DNA of 64,000 nt from Montifringilla adamsi. Lineage: Eukaryota; Chordata; Aves; Passeriformes; Passeridae. The position numbers and the translations under genes are program-made. The notes under the pieces are model-generated. The model was not told the origin of the DNA. It saw only the letters and a list, made by a program, of their open reading frames with translations, and ran no database searches. Shown here piece after piece: positions 18,001 to 52,196 of the stretch (the first letter of the stretch is position 1; the number at the start of each line of letters is the position of its first letter). The DNA is taken from NCBI GenBank assembly GCA_017590115.1, contig JAGGNK010012559.1:6629919-6693918 (forward strand), in the 5' to 3' direction.

Positions 18001-20579
18001 TGTCAGAGCTGGGGATCTTGCCTTCAGTTCCCAGCCTGATACCACCAGGTGCCTGCTCCCATCTGTCCTGGCTGGTCCTCGAGGCCTTGGGCGAGCTCCC
18101 AGGGAGGGCAGCACGCCCTCCATCCACAGGGTGGTTGCCCTGTGCTGTATTTTTCCAAGACAGCCACCTGCTTCCCTCCCTGCTGCCAGGGCAATGCCAA
18201 GCCATGGGGCAGAGCCTCTGCCAACATTGCCAGTCCATCAGCCAGCACTGGGAGCCTCTGGAGAGCAGGTGGGATGGCACGGCTCTTCCATGGCTGTGGT
18301 GTTACCCAGGGAAAAGCCAGGGACACTGGGGAAAGGAGTTGAAACCCATCAGTGCTGGGTGTCAGAGGAAATCTCTGGCTCTGTTTGTACCCTGCCATGA
18401 GAGCACCACTGACATCCCAATGTTGGGTGTTTTGGCCATCCTGAGGGTGGGCTCCCAATCCAGGAGGAGGACAGGAACAGGAAAGAGCCAGAGGAAGAGG
18501 AGCAATGACAACAAAGGCTGCTGTGCTCAGCCTCTCCCCGCTTCAAAGGCAGCTCCCCCTCCTCCAGCCTCTCTAGCCTGCAGAACCTCCGACAGCTGAT
18601 CAGAGAAAGTGATTTCTCTCCCTCTTTTTTTTCTTCTTCTGAAAGGCACAAAAGCCACCCTTTCACTGCCTGCGTTTTGCAGACGTGCTGGGATCTTCCT
18701 CCCACCCGCTCTCCCATTCTTCCTCTCTGAAAATATCCCAGCCTAGCCAGAAGCCAGTATCGCACTCCAGCCACACCACTGTCCCCTTCCTGAACGCCTC
18801 TGCCTTGGGAAGACATTTTCAGGGAAGATATCCTCTCTGACTATCAGCTTGGGGTAATTTTTTTTTTTCCTTAAGACCTCTTTTAGAGCTGCAAACCTGC
18901 TGGGCTCAGCTGGGCTATCCCCAGGGAGCACTTGGCCAGCCTGACCTGGGGTTAAACGAAGACTAACAATAAGGAAAAATTGAAAGTGGTGATTTAATGA
19001 TTGGAACGTCTCTTCTTCCACAGCTATCTGTCTGCCTATCTAGATACAGATATATATTTTCTAAACACAACGTGCCAGCATCCCTGCTCTGAGATGGGTG
19101 AAGCAGCTGAGAGCCAAACACCAGGATATAAAAGAGCAATATTAAATAACTGATGTCCAATGAAAGCCTTAGGCGGAAGGAAATACTCTGCGAATAGATA
19201 CTTATTTACATGGAGAAGAAAACACTGGAAACAGATTTTTCCTCTCTCCCAAGGTTTTGGCTTCAGCAGGTTGAGGGAGAGGATGTTTGATGTGTAAATC
19301 CCTTCCCACTGCCGGGCTTGGTGGAAGCAGAGCCACGCCAGGAGGAGCCCTGGCTCAGGGAGGTGTTGGATTAGATAAAATTTTGTTGATTTAAAGGATT
19401 TTTTAAAGTTTGGGTTTTTAACTTGCCCTTCTTGACTTGCCCTCCCATGGCACAGTAGGGAGCAAAACTTGGTTGGGGATCAAGGAGAAACACACACACA
19501 TCCATATGGATGTGGCAGTGACTGGGAGCACCAGAGCAGCAATGATGCCAGGAATGAAAGGAGGCAGTGTTTGCCCATAACCACCTTCAAGGCGATGCTC
19601 CAACCTAATTCCCGATCCCAGGATGGATTTTTCCCATCAGCCTGGTGGAAAGACCCATCCTCCTCCCTTCCACTAATAACTGCACTCCATTAACTGCTTG
19701 AATGTTCTAGGCTAAGTGTTCCCATTTCTCCCACAAATGGGGCTCTTCTTGCCCACCCAACAGCACAACACCCCCTCCTCCCCAGAGCTGTGGGACCAGA
19801 GCTGAGGGTGGGTGCCAAGGGGACAGTTTTTAGTCCTTGCTGTAACCAAGATGTCTTCTGAGCAAAGCAATTTTTCATTTTGCTTTGTGCTTCTACCTTC
19901 CCCGTATCCAAGCACAGCCGGCATCCTCTGAGGGCCTGGATGACTCACCACAGCAGAGACGTGAGGGCATCAGCACCATTCCTCCCTGGGCTCTGCATTT
20001 CCCACCATCAGGAGTTTTTATATTCCAAGCATCTTCCCTGCCCCGAGGAAACGTCACGTTTACCTGCAAAGCAGCTGGGCAGGGGGAGCACCTTGAGGAG
20101 ACGGCAGGGATGGGGCTGGCCCGGGGAGGGATGGGAGCACACACACAGAGTGTCACAGCCCCGCTGACGGCAGCGTGACACGCGTGTCCCCAGTGCCATC
20201 AGTGCCTCACCCTGAGTTACAGCTGGAAGCTGCAGCGGGTCCCTCCTCCGTGGCTGCTCTTCCCCCAAGCCCCAGCACGGTGGCGGCTGCAGTTGGCTCA
20301 CTAATTACATGCCATGCCCAGACCGGCTGCTCTGCACAGCGCTGTTAATTAGCATTTGTTTCCCTGGTGGCTGCTGACCCTGCCAGAGCTGGGAGTGCAT
20401 GGGCTGCTGTGGGTGACGGGTTTGCTGGAGTGGCACAGCTCCTGGGCAATGGAGACGTTACAGAATGCACTATTTATATTCTCGTTTTGGAAAGACAAGG
20501 CAGTTTGATGGAGGAACGTGGCCCTCAGTGCCAGCTGCTCTCGACTTTCAGGCTTCCAGAGACCTTGGAGACAAGGCAA

Positions 20580-20955
20580 AGAGCTGAGACAGCTGGGATT
20601 GTTCAGCCTGCAAAAGAGGCTTTGAGGTCACCTAATTGTGGCCTTCCAGCACCTGAAGGAGCTGTCAAGAAAGACAGACAGAGACTATTTACAGGGGTCC
20701 GGAGTGGCAGGACAAGGGGGAATGGCTTTCCATTGACAGATGGCATGATTAGATGCGATATTGGGAAGGAATTCTTCCCTGTGAGACTGGTGAGGCCCTG
20801 GCACAGGGTGCCCAGGGCAGCTGTGGGTGCTCCATCCCTGGAAGTGTCCAAGGCCAGGCTGGACAGGGCTTGGAGTAACCTGGTTGAGTGGCAGGGGGTG
20901 GGACTAGATGGGCTTTAAGGTCCCCTCACATTCCAAGAACTCTGTGGTGCTACGA
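20580..20955 (+). mobile_element. Longest CR1 LINE fragment in the window
   Basis: It starts around 'agctgggattgttcagcctg' and runs through 'gaggtcacctaattgtggcc', 'ccagcacctgaagga', 'gggaaggaattcttccctgt', 'ggtgcccagggcagctgtgg' and 'gggctttaaggtcccctc'. These are the last 375 bp or so of a CR1 copy, covering 3' UTR and the very end of the ORF2 region. Confidence 0.92.
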
Positions 20956-21480
20956 CTATAAAAGGGGCACAGATATGGCTGGGAGAAGAGCTCGGGACCC
21001 GTCCAACCTGCCCTCCTGGGGTATTTTCCCTCAATAAATAATTGACATGGGGCTGGGAGACTCCGGGATGGTGTAAAGCAGGTGGAAAGATACTTTGGGG
21101 ACATTGCAAGCAAATCAGGGTTAGGAACTGTGCAAAGATAATTTTTCCTCTGCCACACAAGCCCTGTCCTGTCCACGCATTTTGATGCAGAGGATCACGG
21201 AGTAGGGATGAGCCTGAATATCCCACTGAACCCCTCGGGCTCCTCCTCTCTTTCCCATCACCTTGGGTGCTCTACCTGCACTAAACCTGTCCTAAACCAT
21301 GTTAATCTGCAGAGCAATTGTCCCCCCCTTCCCCTGCCTGCCTTGTTCACCAGCTCTGTCCTCCAGCCACCTGGCACTTCATTATATCACTCAAGATTAA
21401 TCCGCAGCTCCTAATTTCCAAGCGCCCAAGAGCTCCTGGCAGGGAGGAAAAAAAGTGTCAGGCAAAAAAAAGCCAATGTC

Positions 21481-21505
21481 TTTTTTTTTTTTTTTTTTTT
21501 TTTTT
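21481..21505. repeat. Poly-T tract (25 T)
   Basis: An uninterrupted T run preceded by an A/G-rich stretch (GGAAAAAAAGTG, CAAAAAAAAGCC). Confidence 0.95.
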
Positions 21506-22059
21506 CTCTGCGATATTTAGGTCGACCTGCTGATGTGGGAAGCACAGAGATGGGAATTTGTGTGGTTTGAGGGAATTGGGGGTTTTATAGCATTTATTGG
21601 GGTTTTTTCGCTGTCATCCCCTCCATCCTGGCTGTGAGAGGGAAGAGTGTGCATGATTCCAGCTGAAAGTGAGGAAAAATGTATTTTGTGGAGGAATTTT
21701 TGCATTTAATGGGGGATCTTTGCTCAATTCTCTGAGTATTCAGCTAATGGAGGGGGAAAAAAAAGGTCTGTGCCAAGCACTGTGATTTTAGGCAGGCTTA
21801 GATCAAAGTGCTCTGCAGACTCAGCAAACCTCTCTGGCCAGGAAAAAAAAGTGCTTGGGGTTTTTCTTAGGAAAGGTATATTCTGTAATTTTCCATGCAA
21901 CACATTTCCCTTTAGAAATAAAGGTCTGGGTCCAGTTTGGGCTCTCTTGATGCTTTTAATCATCACAAAGCCTGGTGTGCAGAATTGCAGCCATACACCT
22001 TGGCGAATCATTTCCTTCCAATGGACTGCAAACACTGCACATGAAAACTGATTTTCCTC

Positions 22060-22107
22060 TTTTTTTTTTTTTTTTTTTTTTTCTTTTCTTTTCTTTTTTT
22101 TTTTTTT
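22060..22107. repeat. Poly-T/(TTTTC) tract
   Basis: Forty-eight bases of T with three interspersed C residues. No flanking target-site duplication was recognised, so assignment to a retroposon tail is not supported. Confidence 0.9.
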
Positions 22108-22382
22108 CCCCCAAGAAAAACACCCCAAAGCAAACACCCAGTCAGCTCAAATCCATGGCTTTGCTCCAAGTATTTTGGCTTGGCTGAAGATCCAGGCTGG
22201 ATCATGTGGCTGTACTGGGCAATCACTAATTTTTTCAGAGCTGCTCCAAAGCAATTGAATCACTCACATCAAGACAAAACAATGAAAGAGCGCCTGTGCC
22301 TGAGGGATCATTACCTATTGATTGGAAGTGAGCATGGGAATGGGCAGGGCAATCTGCTCAGTTTGTCACAGAGGCTGCCAGT

Positions 22383-22565
22383 CGTGGAATCATGGAATGG
22401 TTTGGGTGGGAAGGGACCTTAAAGCTCTTCTCATTCCACCCCGGCCATGGCAGGGGCCCCTCCCACTGTCCCAGGCTGCTCCAAGCCCTGTCCAGCCTGG
22501 CCTTGGACACTTCCAGGGATCCAGGGGCACCCACAGCTGCCCTGGGCACCCTGTGCCCACACAGA
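22383..22565 (-). mobile_element. CR1 LINE 3' fragment
   Basis: On the plus strand it begins GGAATCATGGAATGGTTTGG with the antisense GGGACCTTAAAGC block. It then continues 'ccatggcaggggcccctccc' and 'gctgccctgggcaccctgtg'. This is the reverse complement of a well-preserved CR1 3' end. Confidence 0.9.
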
Positions 22566-23189
22566 GAGGCTCCAAAACTGCTTTAATTCACCTCGGTTCA
22601 GAGGCACGAAGCACCAGCAGCTGCTCCATTCCTTCCCAATAAGCCCGGGTGCCTGGGAGGCCGCGGCTGGGGGTCCCTGCGGGGTCAGCTGTCCTGGTGG
22701 TGACAGGACACATCATCTCCTGCTCCATCCCCGGGCACAGGCACCTGCCTCTGTGCCCTGGGGCCGGTGACCGGGGCCGGGGGAGTTACAGATGCAGAAA
22801 GTGAGAGGATGGGGAAATGGGGTTGCCAAGGAAACCACAGAACAGCAAAGTTCTGATTGTTTTCTCAAGGCTGGAAAAAATGCGGGGGAGAAGGGCAGCG
22901 GCAAAGCCCCGTGCTGGGGGGAGCTGGGGGGGCTGGAGTACAGGGGATGGTGACCCCTGGGCAAGTCAGGACTGCAAAGTAAAACCGGCCATGTGCCAGA
23001 TTCCGTGGAGGAGGGTGTCCCTGAGGTGGCTGAGGGCAGTCCTTGGGGAAGGGATATGCTCTGGCAGCACCAGTAGTGGCTATCCCCTCATGGGGAAGCC
23101 TGGCTGGGGCTGGACACTCTGTGGGGTCGTTTAAAGTGTTGCAGGTTGGAGGTTGAATATGAAAACTCCGTCAGACAGGAGATTCAGCA

Positions 23190-23335
23190 TCTCCTTGGAG
23201 TCACCTGGAGGGATTTAAAAGATGTGTTGATGTGGCACTGGGGACATATAGTTAGTGGTGGGCTGGGCAGTGCTGGGAGAGCAGTTGTGCTCAATTATCT
23301 TGGAGGCCTTTTCCAATAGAAATGATTCTGTCGTT
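23190..23335 (+). mobile_element. CR1 LINE 3' fragment
   Basis: Sense blocks 'ttgatgtggcactggggaca', 'tagttagtggtgggctgg', 'cagtgctgggagagc' and 'tcttggaggccttttcc' are followed by 'aatgattctgtcg'. It is the same subfamily as the copy at 3240-3545. Confidence 0.85.
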
Positions 23336-24539
23336 CAGGCAGAGCTAGGCAGGGAGAGGCAGGAAGAGACACCAGCCTCTGCTGAAGCTTTGGAGCATCC
23401 AAACCTGGAGCCTCGGGGTGGGTAAATCAACCCCTGGCAGGGACTGTAAGGGCTTCTCCATCATTGCATGGTCATGACCAGCCCCACAGTGGGGCTGGAG
23501 CTGCCACAGAGGTCCTGAGGGCTCTTGTGAAGGATACAGAGGGATGCCAGGAGATCCATCATAACAGGCTTGGAGTCCGGCTTCCACTGGTATCGCTTAA
23601 ACACCTTTATTAGACTGGACTGAAAGAAAATATAAGTCCAAATCCCCCTATTTCAACCTTGTGCCAGGCAAACATGCCCTGAGGCACCCTGGGGATGGCT
23701 GTGAGCCCCAGTCCTGCCCTTCCTGCGCTCCCCTCACACCTCAAGGTCACACTGATGTTTTATTCATCCCCTACAATCCACTATATTCCTTAATTGCAGC
23801 CACACACACTGTCACGAGTGTAAATAATTGCCTTGGAGGCTCATTAATCACTTCAGTGTGTTAACGAGCACCACAGCCCAGACAGCTCTCTCAGGGGGCT
23901 CAAGGGTGGTGGGGACCCCCAAACACAGAGGGCTCAGCACCCAAGTCTGGGTACAAATGGCACGGCCTGTGAAAAAATTCATACCTCAGCCCAAGATTAA
24001 AAAATTAATGATGGGTTAATTAACAGCTTCACTGTCCTCTGCTCTCACACTCTGGCTCATGCAGGCATGGGAGCAGCACCCTCATCCCTATCCATGGTCA
24101 CCATGACCTTCCTGTGTCCCCATCACACCTCACTGCCACTGGAAGAGGCTGGTGCTAACAAGGGATGGGTTCGGTGCCACAGGGCTCCATCCCAGAACTC
24201 CTGCAGCCAAAGGGATGTCTCCCAGCTGGCCCCGATGCCTTTTCCCTGGAAAATGCTCCCCGCTGTTGGTGGAAGTTCTGCCCTGCTACGGGGGAGCCTG
24301 CAGCAAACCAGGGAGCTGCTCCAGCCTTAATTAAAGGTCTTTAATCACCAGTCGGGTGATGGATGAGCAGCAAACCGTGGTTATATCCCAAGCTGGTGCT
24401 GGTAGATTTGAGATACATCTTGGAATTGGGTGAGGGATCTTGGACAACCTTGAGGCTCAAGCTGGGGAGCTATAAACTCGAGACAGAGGTCCCAAACCCA
24501 TCTTAGGAAAGACTCTGTGCTGCAGAGATAGTTCACACC

Positions 24540-24545
24540 TTTATT
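24540..24545 (-). terminator. TCEA3: Candidate TCEA3 poly(A) signal
   Basis: AATAAA on the minus strand, 625 nt downstream of the TCEA3 stop, is followed by GGTGTG. It is the most convincing signal noted between the stop codon and the gene-free interval. Confidence 0.5.
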
Positions 24546-25169
24546 ACTCTGGCTGGAAGGGTTCTTCCTCGCTCCTCTCCCTGCCATCCTTCCTTCTTTC
24601 CTGGGACACAGTGCCTTCAAGCCAGGATGGATGGTCCATTTGTCACAGAGCAGAGGGGCACAGTGGCATCCCAACAGCATCTGGACACGCTGCATGCACC
24701 CTGTGCCCTCCATGTCTCTCCCCTCCCTCTGTGTGCACTTAGGTGAGGAAGAAGGTCTTTGGGCTAAAACCTGGCCCTGTGCCACCCTCAGCTCCCAGGA
24801 ACAGCCCCATGCCCATGGAGCAACGTCTCTGCTGCCCCCAAATCATCCAATTCCAGATTTCTCTCAGGGAAGGACGTGCTGCCAAGGTTGTAGCAGCCTC
24901 CCTTTCCAGGAGTGAGTCTGTTCTCAGTGGGATCCCAGCACACCCCAATCCAAGGACAGGTATTTGCAGGGAAGAACCATTGCATTCCCAGGGACCTTCT
25001 CGAGTGAGCTTGACATTGCCGGATGCCAGGTCCCCAGGATGTTTGAGGGAGCCCAGTGCAAGGAGCTGGGGTTGAGGGACTGGTGCCACCCTGACCCCTC
25101 CTGCCCCCAGGGTGCTGTCACAGCCTCTTGTCTTGCACCATGCTCCCTCCAGCCCAATCGCCAGCAGCA

Positions 25170-31354
<6,185 letters not shown>

Positions 31355-31388
31355 GGCGGGGGCTGCAGCGGAGCAGGACGCTGGCTGC

Positions 31389-31424
31389 GGGCACAGCTGG
31401 GCACAGCTGGGCACAGCTGGGCAC
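31389..31424. repeat. TCEA3: 10-bp repeat with three CAGCTG E-boxes in the TCEA3 5' region
   Basis: The unit GGGCACAGCT is repeated in tandem with exact 10-bp period. It places CAGCTG at 31394-31399, 31404-31409 and 31414-31419, 40-65 bp upstream of the start codon. Confidence 0.85.
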
Positions 31425-31548
31425 TTTGGGCATGGGGGTCCTGGGCAGCCGGGTGGGAGGGAGCAGAGAGGAGGGGAAAAGGGGGAAAGGGACGGGAGGG
31501 GAAGGGAAGGGAGAGAAAGCAGAAAGGAGGTGGGGCTGTCCCGGCCAG

Positions 31549-31600
31549 TTATAAACTCCTGCCAGGAAAGCAAAATAGCACGGGGGAGGGCTAAATATAG
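31549..31600 (-). promoter_or_regulatory. TCEA3: TCEA3 promoter: TATA-like box and MEF2-type site
   Basis: TTTATAA on the minus strand (31555-31549) is a TATA-like element, about 195 bp above the ATG. CTAAATATAG (31591-31600) is a perfect match to the MEF2 consensus YTAWWWWTAR. With the CAGCTG boxes this resembles a muscle promoter. TCEA3 is known for heart and skeletal muscle expression. Confidence 0.5.
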
Positions 31601-31874
31601 CCGAGAAGCAGGGCTGCAGGAGCGGGGGAGGCGCGCTCGGGGCTGCGGCCATGGGGTGCCGAGGCACAGGGACCGGGCTCTGCCATCGGGCTGGCTTAGG
31701 CAGGCAATTCTCAGGGGCCTGCAAGCTCTGTTTTTCCCAAAGTTGATCCAGCAGCAAGATCCCGGGGGAAATAATCTTAATTCTCCTCGCATTCTAACGT
31801 TCCAATATACGTGGAATTCCAGTATACAGGAATTGATCTTATACTGGAGTACTCCACATGTTGGAGAGAATAGC

Positions 31875-32002
31875 CCATCCCTGGAAATGTCCAGGGTCAG
31901 GATGGACAGGCTTGGAGCAACCTGGTCCAGTGGAAGGTGTCCCCCCTACGTCAGGGGATGGACGGAATGATCTTGAAGGCCCCTGCCAACATTCCGTGAT
32001 TG
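31875..32002 (+). mobile_element. CR1 LINE 3' fragment
   Basis: Blocks 'catccctggaaatgtccagg', 'ggcttggagcaacctggtcc', 'gtggaaggtgtccccc' and 'atgatcttgaaggcccctgcc' end with 'attccgtgatt'. Confidence 0.85.
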
Positions 32003-32375
32003 TGCGGTGACAAGTGACACGCTGCAGGCTTTGGAGCGCAGCAGAGATGGTGTGCCAGCAGAGCCAGCAGAGCCAGCTGATGGTGCGCCAGCCTGGGAGC
32101 CCCTCAGGCCTGGCTGGACGGGCAGCAATACGGGGCACAGGCCATTGGGATATGGAGGTGACAGCAGCCTTGACATCCTTGCTTGTCCCTGCATGATGAG
32201 CATCCTGCTCTGGCTCCACGTCCCAGCCCAGCCCTGCATGGCTGCCCCCAAGGGTGATCACAGATACCAGGGACTGGGAGACTTGGGGACACACCAGCAG
32301 CCTCACCATGCTTGGGATGGCCAGGGCAGGGGTTGTACCCCCCCAACACACTCCCAGGTGCTTAAAAAATGATGG

Positions 32376-32381
32376 TTTATT
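32376..32381 (-). terminator. ASAP3: Candidate ASAP3 poly(A) signal
   Basis: AATAAA on the minus strand lies about 0.86 kb past the ASAP3 stop. A T-rich stretch and GGGAGTGTGTTGG follow, a typical cleavage-site downstream element. Confidence 0.6.
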
Positions 32382-33233
32382 AGAAATCAGACAGAAAACA
32401 TTAAAAAAAAGACTTTTTTGAGATGAAGCATTTGACACAGAAATGAGAAGGGTAAAGTGAGGGGGTATGGAGGCAGGTGGCTCCCAAGGGACACTGCCAC
32501 AGGGGTATGCTGGTCCTAGAAAAAGCTGCAAAACCCCCTCTGAGAGCCCCCCAGGGAAGGGGCAGTGATCCAGCACCCACCCCACATGAGGGACATGGGG
32601 CAGGGGCTCTGTGGTACCACCTGAAACATCCCCCACCCTCCAAATCAAGGAATGGCATTTCACTACCAGTTTTGGAGAAGCTTTGGAGCATCCCTGAACT
32701 CCATCAGTCCAGGAAGCTCCCAGAACCTGGGGTGGGGGATGGACACAGAAAAAACCCCTCTCCTATTTCTTGCCCATCCCAAAGGCTTCACAGTTGGGCT
32801 ACAGAAGGAGGCTGGTGGTCCACAGCTTCCCCCACGATTAGAGGAGGCTGCACGACTATCTGGCAGAGGGTGGGGGATACCAAATACAGCTTCCCCATCC
32901 CAAATTCCTTTCAGAGAAGGAAGAAGAAAACCCAAGGGATGGGCAGAGCCCACGGGAAGGACAGAAGAGCAGCGGGAGTAGGGGCTGGGGAAGAAACCTC
33001 AGCCCACCAGTGCAGCAAGCATGTCTGTTCTCTGCTCCTCAGCTCCCCACTGCTGCCATCCACGGACGGGCTCCCCAATGCAGGGGATCTCTGGGCCCCC
33101 TTGGAGGGCAGTGGTCTCATGCCAGGATCCTGGGCACATGTGCCCTCTAGCCATGGCTCTACCAAGCCCCCAGCAGGGAGCTAGCTCTACTCCCAGTCAA
33201 TGGGACAGCGACAAAAGGGCCACCCACACACAG

Positions 33234-49851
<16,618 letters not shown>

Positions 49852-50060
49852 GGTGCGGGGGGCACCGGGGGCACCGGGCGGCGGCGGGGGGAGCGGGCGG
49901 GGCGNNNNNNNNNNNNNNNCGCACGGAGCCCCGCACCGCGCCGGGAGCGCTCCGCCCGCCCTCCGCCCGCTCCCGCCCTCCGCCGTCACGCGGCGGCCCC
50001 GCCCGCCCGCGGTTGGAGGCGAAGGGCCCCAGGAAGGGCTCCCATGGCCCCCATTCCGGG
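49852..50060 (-). promoter_or_regulatory. ASAP3: ASAP3 CpG-rich promoter/5' UTR with assembly gap
   Basis: Extremely GC- and CpG-rich DNA immediately upstream of the ATG, TATA-less, with GC-box-like CCCGCCC stretches. Bases 49905-49919 are N, so the 5' UTR is incomplete. Confidence 0.6.
49905..49919. other. Assembly gap (15 N)
   Basis: Fifteen undetermined bases in the GC-richest stretch. The true gap length is unknown. Confidence 1.
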
Positions 50061-51150
50061 ACGGAGCGGTGCGGGGTAAGCAACACAAGGCCCCCTCCCC
50101 GTGCTGGGGCGGGACGAAGAGAAAACCCCGCGGTGTGGGTGGATGCGCACCCCCAGCCTTGCCTTGGCACCCACCTTTCCCAGGCGCCCAGCACCTCCCT
50201 AACCCCATACCCCCATTCCCCAGGCAGCAGCACCCCCTAACGCCAACACCCAGATCTCCCTCGGCAGACAGAGGGTTAAAAGGCTGCAGCCCAGGCAGGA
50301 CTGGAGCAGGAGGGATTTGGGATAAGAATCTCTCAGCAGACGGGCAGCCCCTGGTGCCCCCGCTGCCCCATGGGTGCCTCCGGTCCCTTGGCTGGTGTGG
50401 CCCTGCCACCTCCTGGCTGGCCTGGGGACTGCGGGGACAAATGGCCCGGGGAAATCCCCTTAGGTGCCGTAGGACACTCATCCCCGCGGGGCATGTGGAC
50501 TCTGCCCCTCGCAGCGCTCGCCTGGCCCAGGGCTCTCCTCCTCCTCCTCCACACCACTAGACTGTGCAAAGCCAAGACGTGCCACGATCCCAGGTACGAC
50601 ACATCACCAGGTACCTTCAGACATCCCTGAGTACCACCGGGTCTCATTTGGTACCAATGAACATCAGGTACCCCCAGCCATCACTGGGTACCACTGATCA
50701 CTTTGCCACCAGCACTGGTGGCATCCCCAGGTCACATGTGACACACGGGGAAGGACCTTACATGGACACAGCTCCCTCAGGATCTTGCTCTGCAGACCCC
50801 AAATCAGGGTGCACAAGCCCATCCAGCCCCAAGATCCATAGGGAGCTGACCCCCAGCCCTGGTGGGGCTTTTCCCACATTCCTGGTTGGAGGGGCTCTAG
50901 CTCAGGCAAAAGCTCATCCCAGCCAGATTTCGGCTGCAAATCACCAATCTGAGCAGGTCAGACACATTCTCCTCACTCCAGTCAAAGCTTCATCTCAAAC
51001 CCCTTCTCCACATGTGCCTACAGAGGAGGCTGGCCAGTTAAAAAGCCCCAAACCAGGCCATTGAAACAGAAGCAAAACCAGCTCAGCTCCTCTCTCCACC
51101 CAAACCATTCCAACATTTTGCTGCTTAGAGGAAAACAGCCCTTTATAAAT
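50061..51150. other. Intergenic ASAP3-E2F2 spacer
   Basis: No coding sign. At 50585-50700 GGTACC-containing variants recur about every 20-30 bp, an irregular short repeat. A 24-bp sequence at 50074-50097 is repeated exactly at 52043-52066. Confidence 0.55.
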
Positions 51151-51157
51151 CCAAAAT

Positions 51158-51168
51158 TTTATTTTATT
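51158..51168 (-). terminator. E2F2: Candidate distal E2F2 poly(A) signals
   Basis: Two overlapping AATAAA hexamers on the minus strand, about 1.03 kb past the stop. A proximal AATAAA is at 51948-51943, about 250 nt past the stop. Either or both could be used. Confidence 0.45.
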
Positions 51169-51942
51169 TCAACCCCTCCTAGGCAGAAAACATCAAGTGC
51201 CACAAGTTTTTCCAGACCAAAACATATTCTCACCCACACCATCTCTTGAGCCAACCTACAGGAGCACCAACAACCCAAGGAAGGACAACTTAAATACACC
51301 CACTGACAAATCCAACCCCTCCCAGCCCCACACCAAAGGGGGAACCCGGATAAATACAGTGCAATAATTACAGATATTTAGCAAAGAATGGCACAATTAA
51401 AAGCCCTATCCTACCCCATGTCCCAGGGCTTGTCCCAAGCTGTTTCCCATGCCCCTCTCTGGAGGTCATTGCCTTCCCCAGGCATACCTCTTCCCAATAC
51501 ATTCCAGTTTTGATACTGCCAGCACCAGCAACCCCAAGAGGCTGGAGGGAGCTGGTGTGGACTGGGGCAGAGGGGCTGCAGCCCCTCAGGGAATATGGCT
51601 CCAAATCCTGGCCAGAGATTTGCTGGAGCCATGTGAGCTTCATCCTTCCCTCACCCAAAGGAGACTTCAGCTTTGCTGCCTCAATGGTTTTTTAAGGATA
51701 TTCCAGCCGCGGTGGGGAAAATGCCACAGGTAATGAATGACATGTTGCGACCATGAAGAACCAGTTTGACTGAGGAGCAAGTGGAGTGACCCCAAACCAT
51801 GACACAGCCCATTCTGGGCAGAAGTTTCTCTGCCACCCAAGGGTGCCGCTAACCCATGTGGGGCACCCAAAGGCACTCTCAGTCTACCAGCATCCCCAGC
51901 GTGGGGACGGGGTTACGGTGGAAAGCGTCAGTGCCCCAAGGA

Positions 51943-51948
51943 TTTATT
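51943..51948 (-). terminator. E2F2: Candidate proximal E2F2 poly(A) signal
   Basis: AATAAA on the minus strand about 250 nt downstream of the E2F2 stop codon. Confidence 0.45.
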
Positions 51949-52196
51949 GGGGGTGCTGGAATGGGTCCTGGATGGATCACAAGGCACTCTCAGAGCACAG
52001 TGGGATGACAACCAACCCAGAAGAGTGCAGAGAAGCCACACTGGGTAAGCAACACAAGGCCCCCTCTCCCCCCCATCCTCAGAAAACCCAGTGCTCCCCA
52101 GCATGCCCCAATCTCTCCAGTCACCCCACAGAGACCCCACATGCTCAGGACACAAGTGGCCAGAGGGAACAAAGGCAATGGGGACTGGGGGGACAC

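Larger units (their letters stand above)
12606..25169. other. OPRD1-TCEA3 intergenic region
   Basis: About 12.5 kb with no recognisable exon. It contains five CR1 fragments, two long poly-T tracts and AT-rich islands at 14815-14870, 18840-19200 and 23755-23870. The last of these (ATTAAT, TAAATAATTG, TTAACGAG) looks like possible conserved non-coding DNA. The end nearest TCEA3 is its 3' UTR. Confidence 0.6.
31601..33233. other. TCEA3-ASAP3 spacer and ASAP3 3' UTR
   Basis: Adjacent to TCEA3, it holds one CR1 fragment and no coding sign. From about 32355 to 33233 it is most likely ASAP3 3' UTR. Confidence 0.6.

Noticed and set aside
22060..22107. Poly-T as the tail of a processed pseudogene or SINE
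   Set aside because: No coding remnant, tRNA-like head or target-site duplication was seen beside it.
50564..51064. Frame of 166 codons between ASAP3 and E2F2
   Set aside because: Composition follows the GGTACC-type irregular repeat. No domain or start context.
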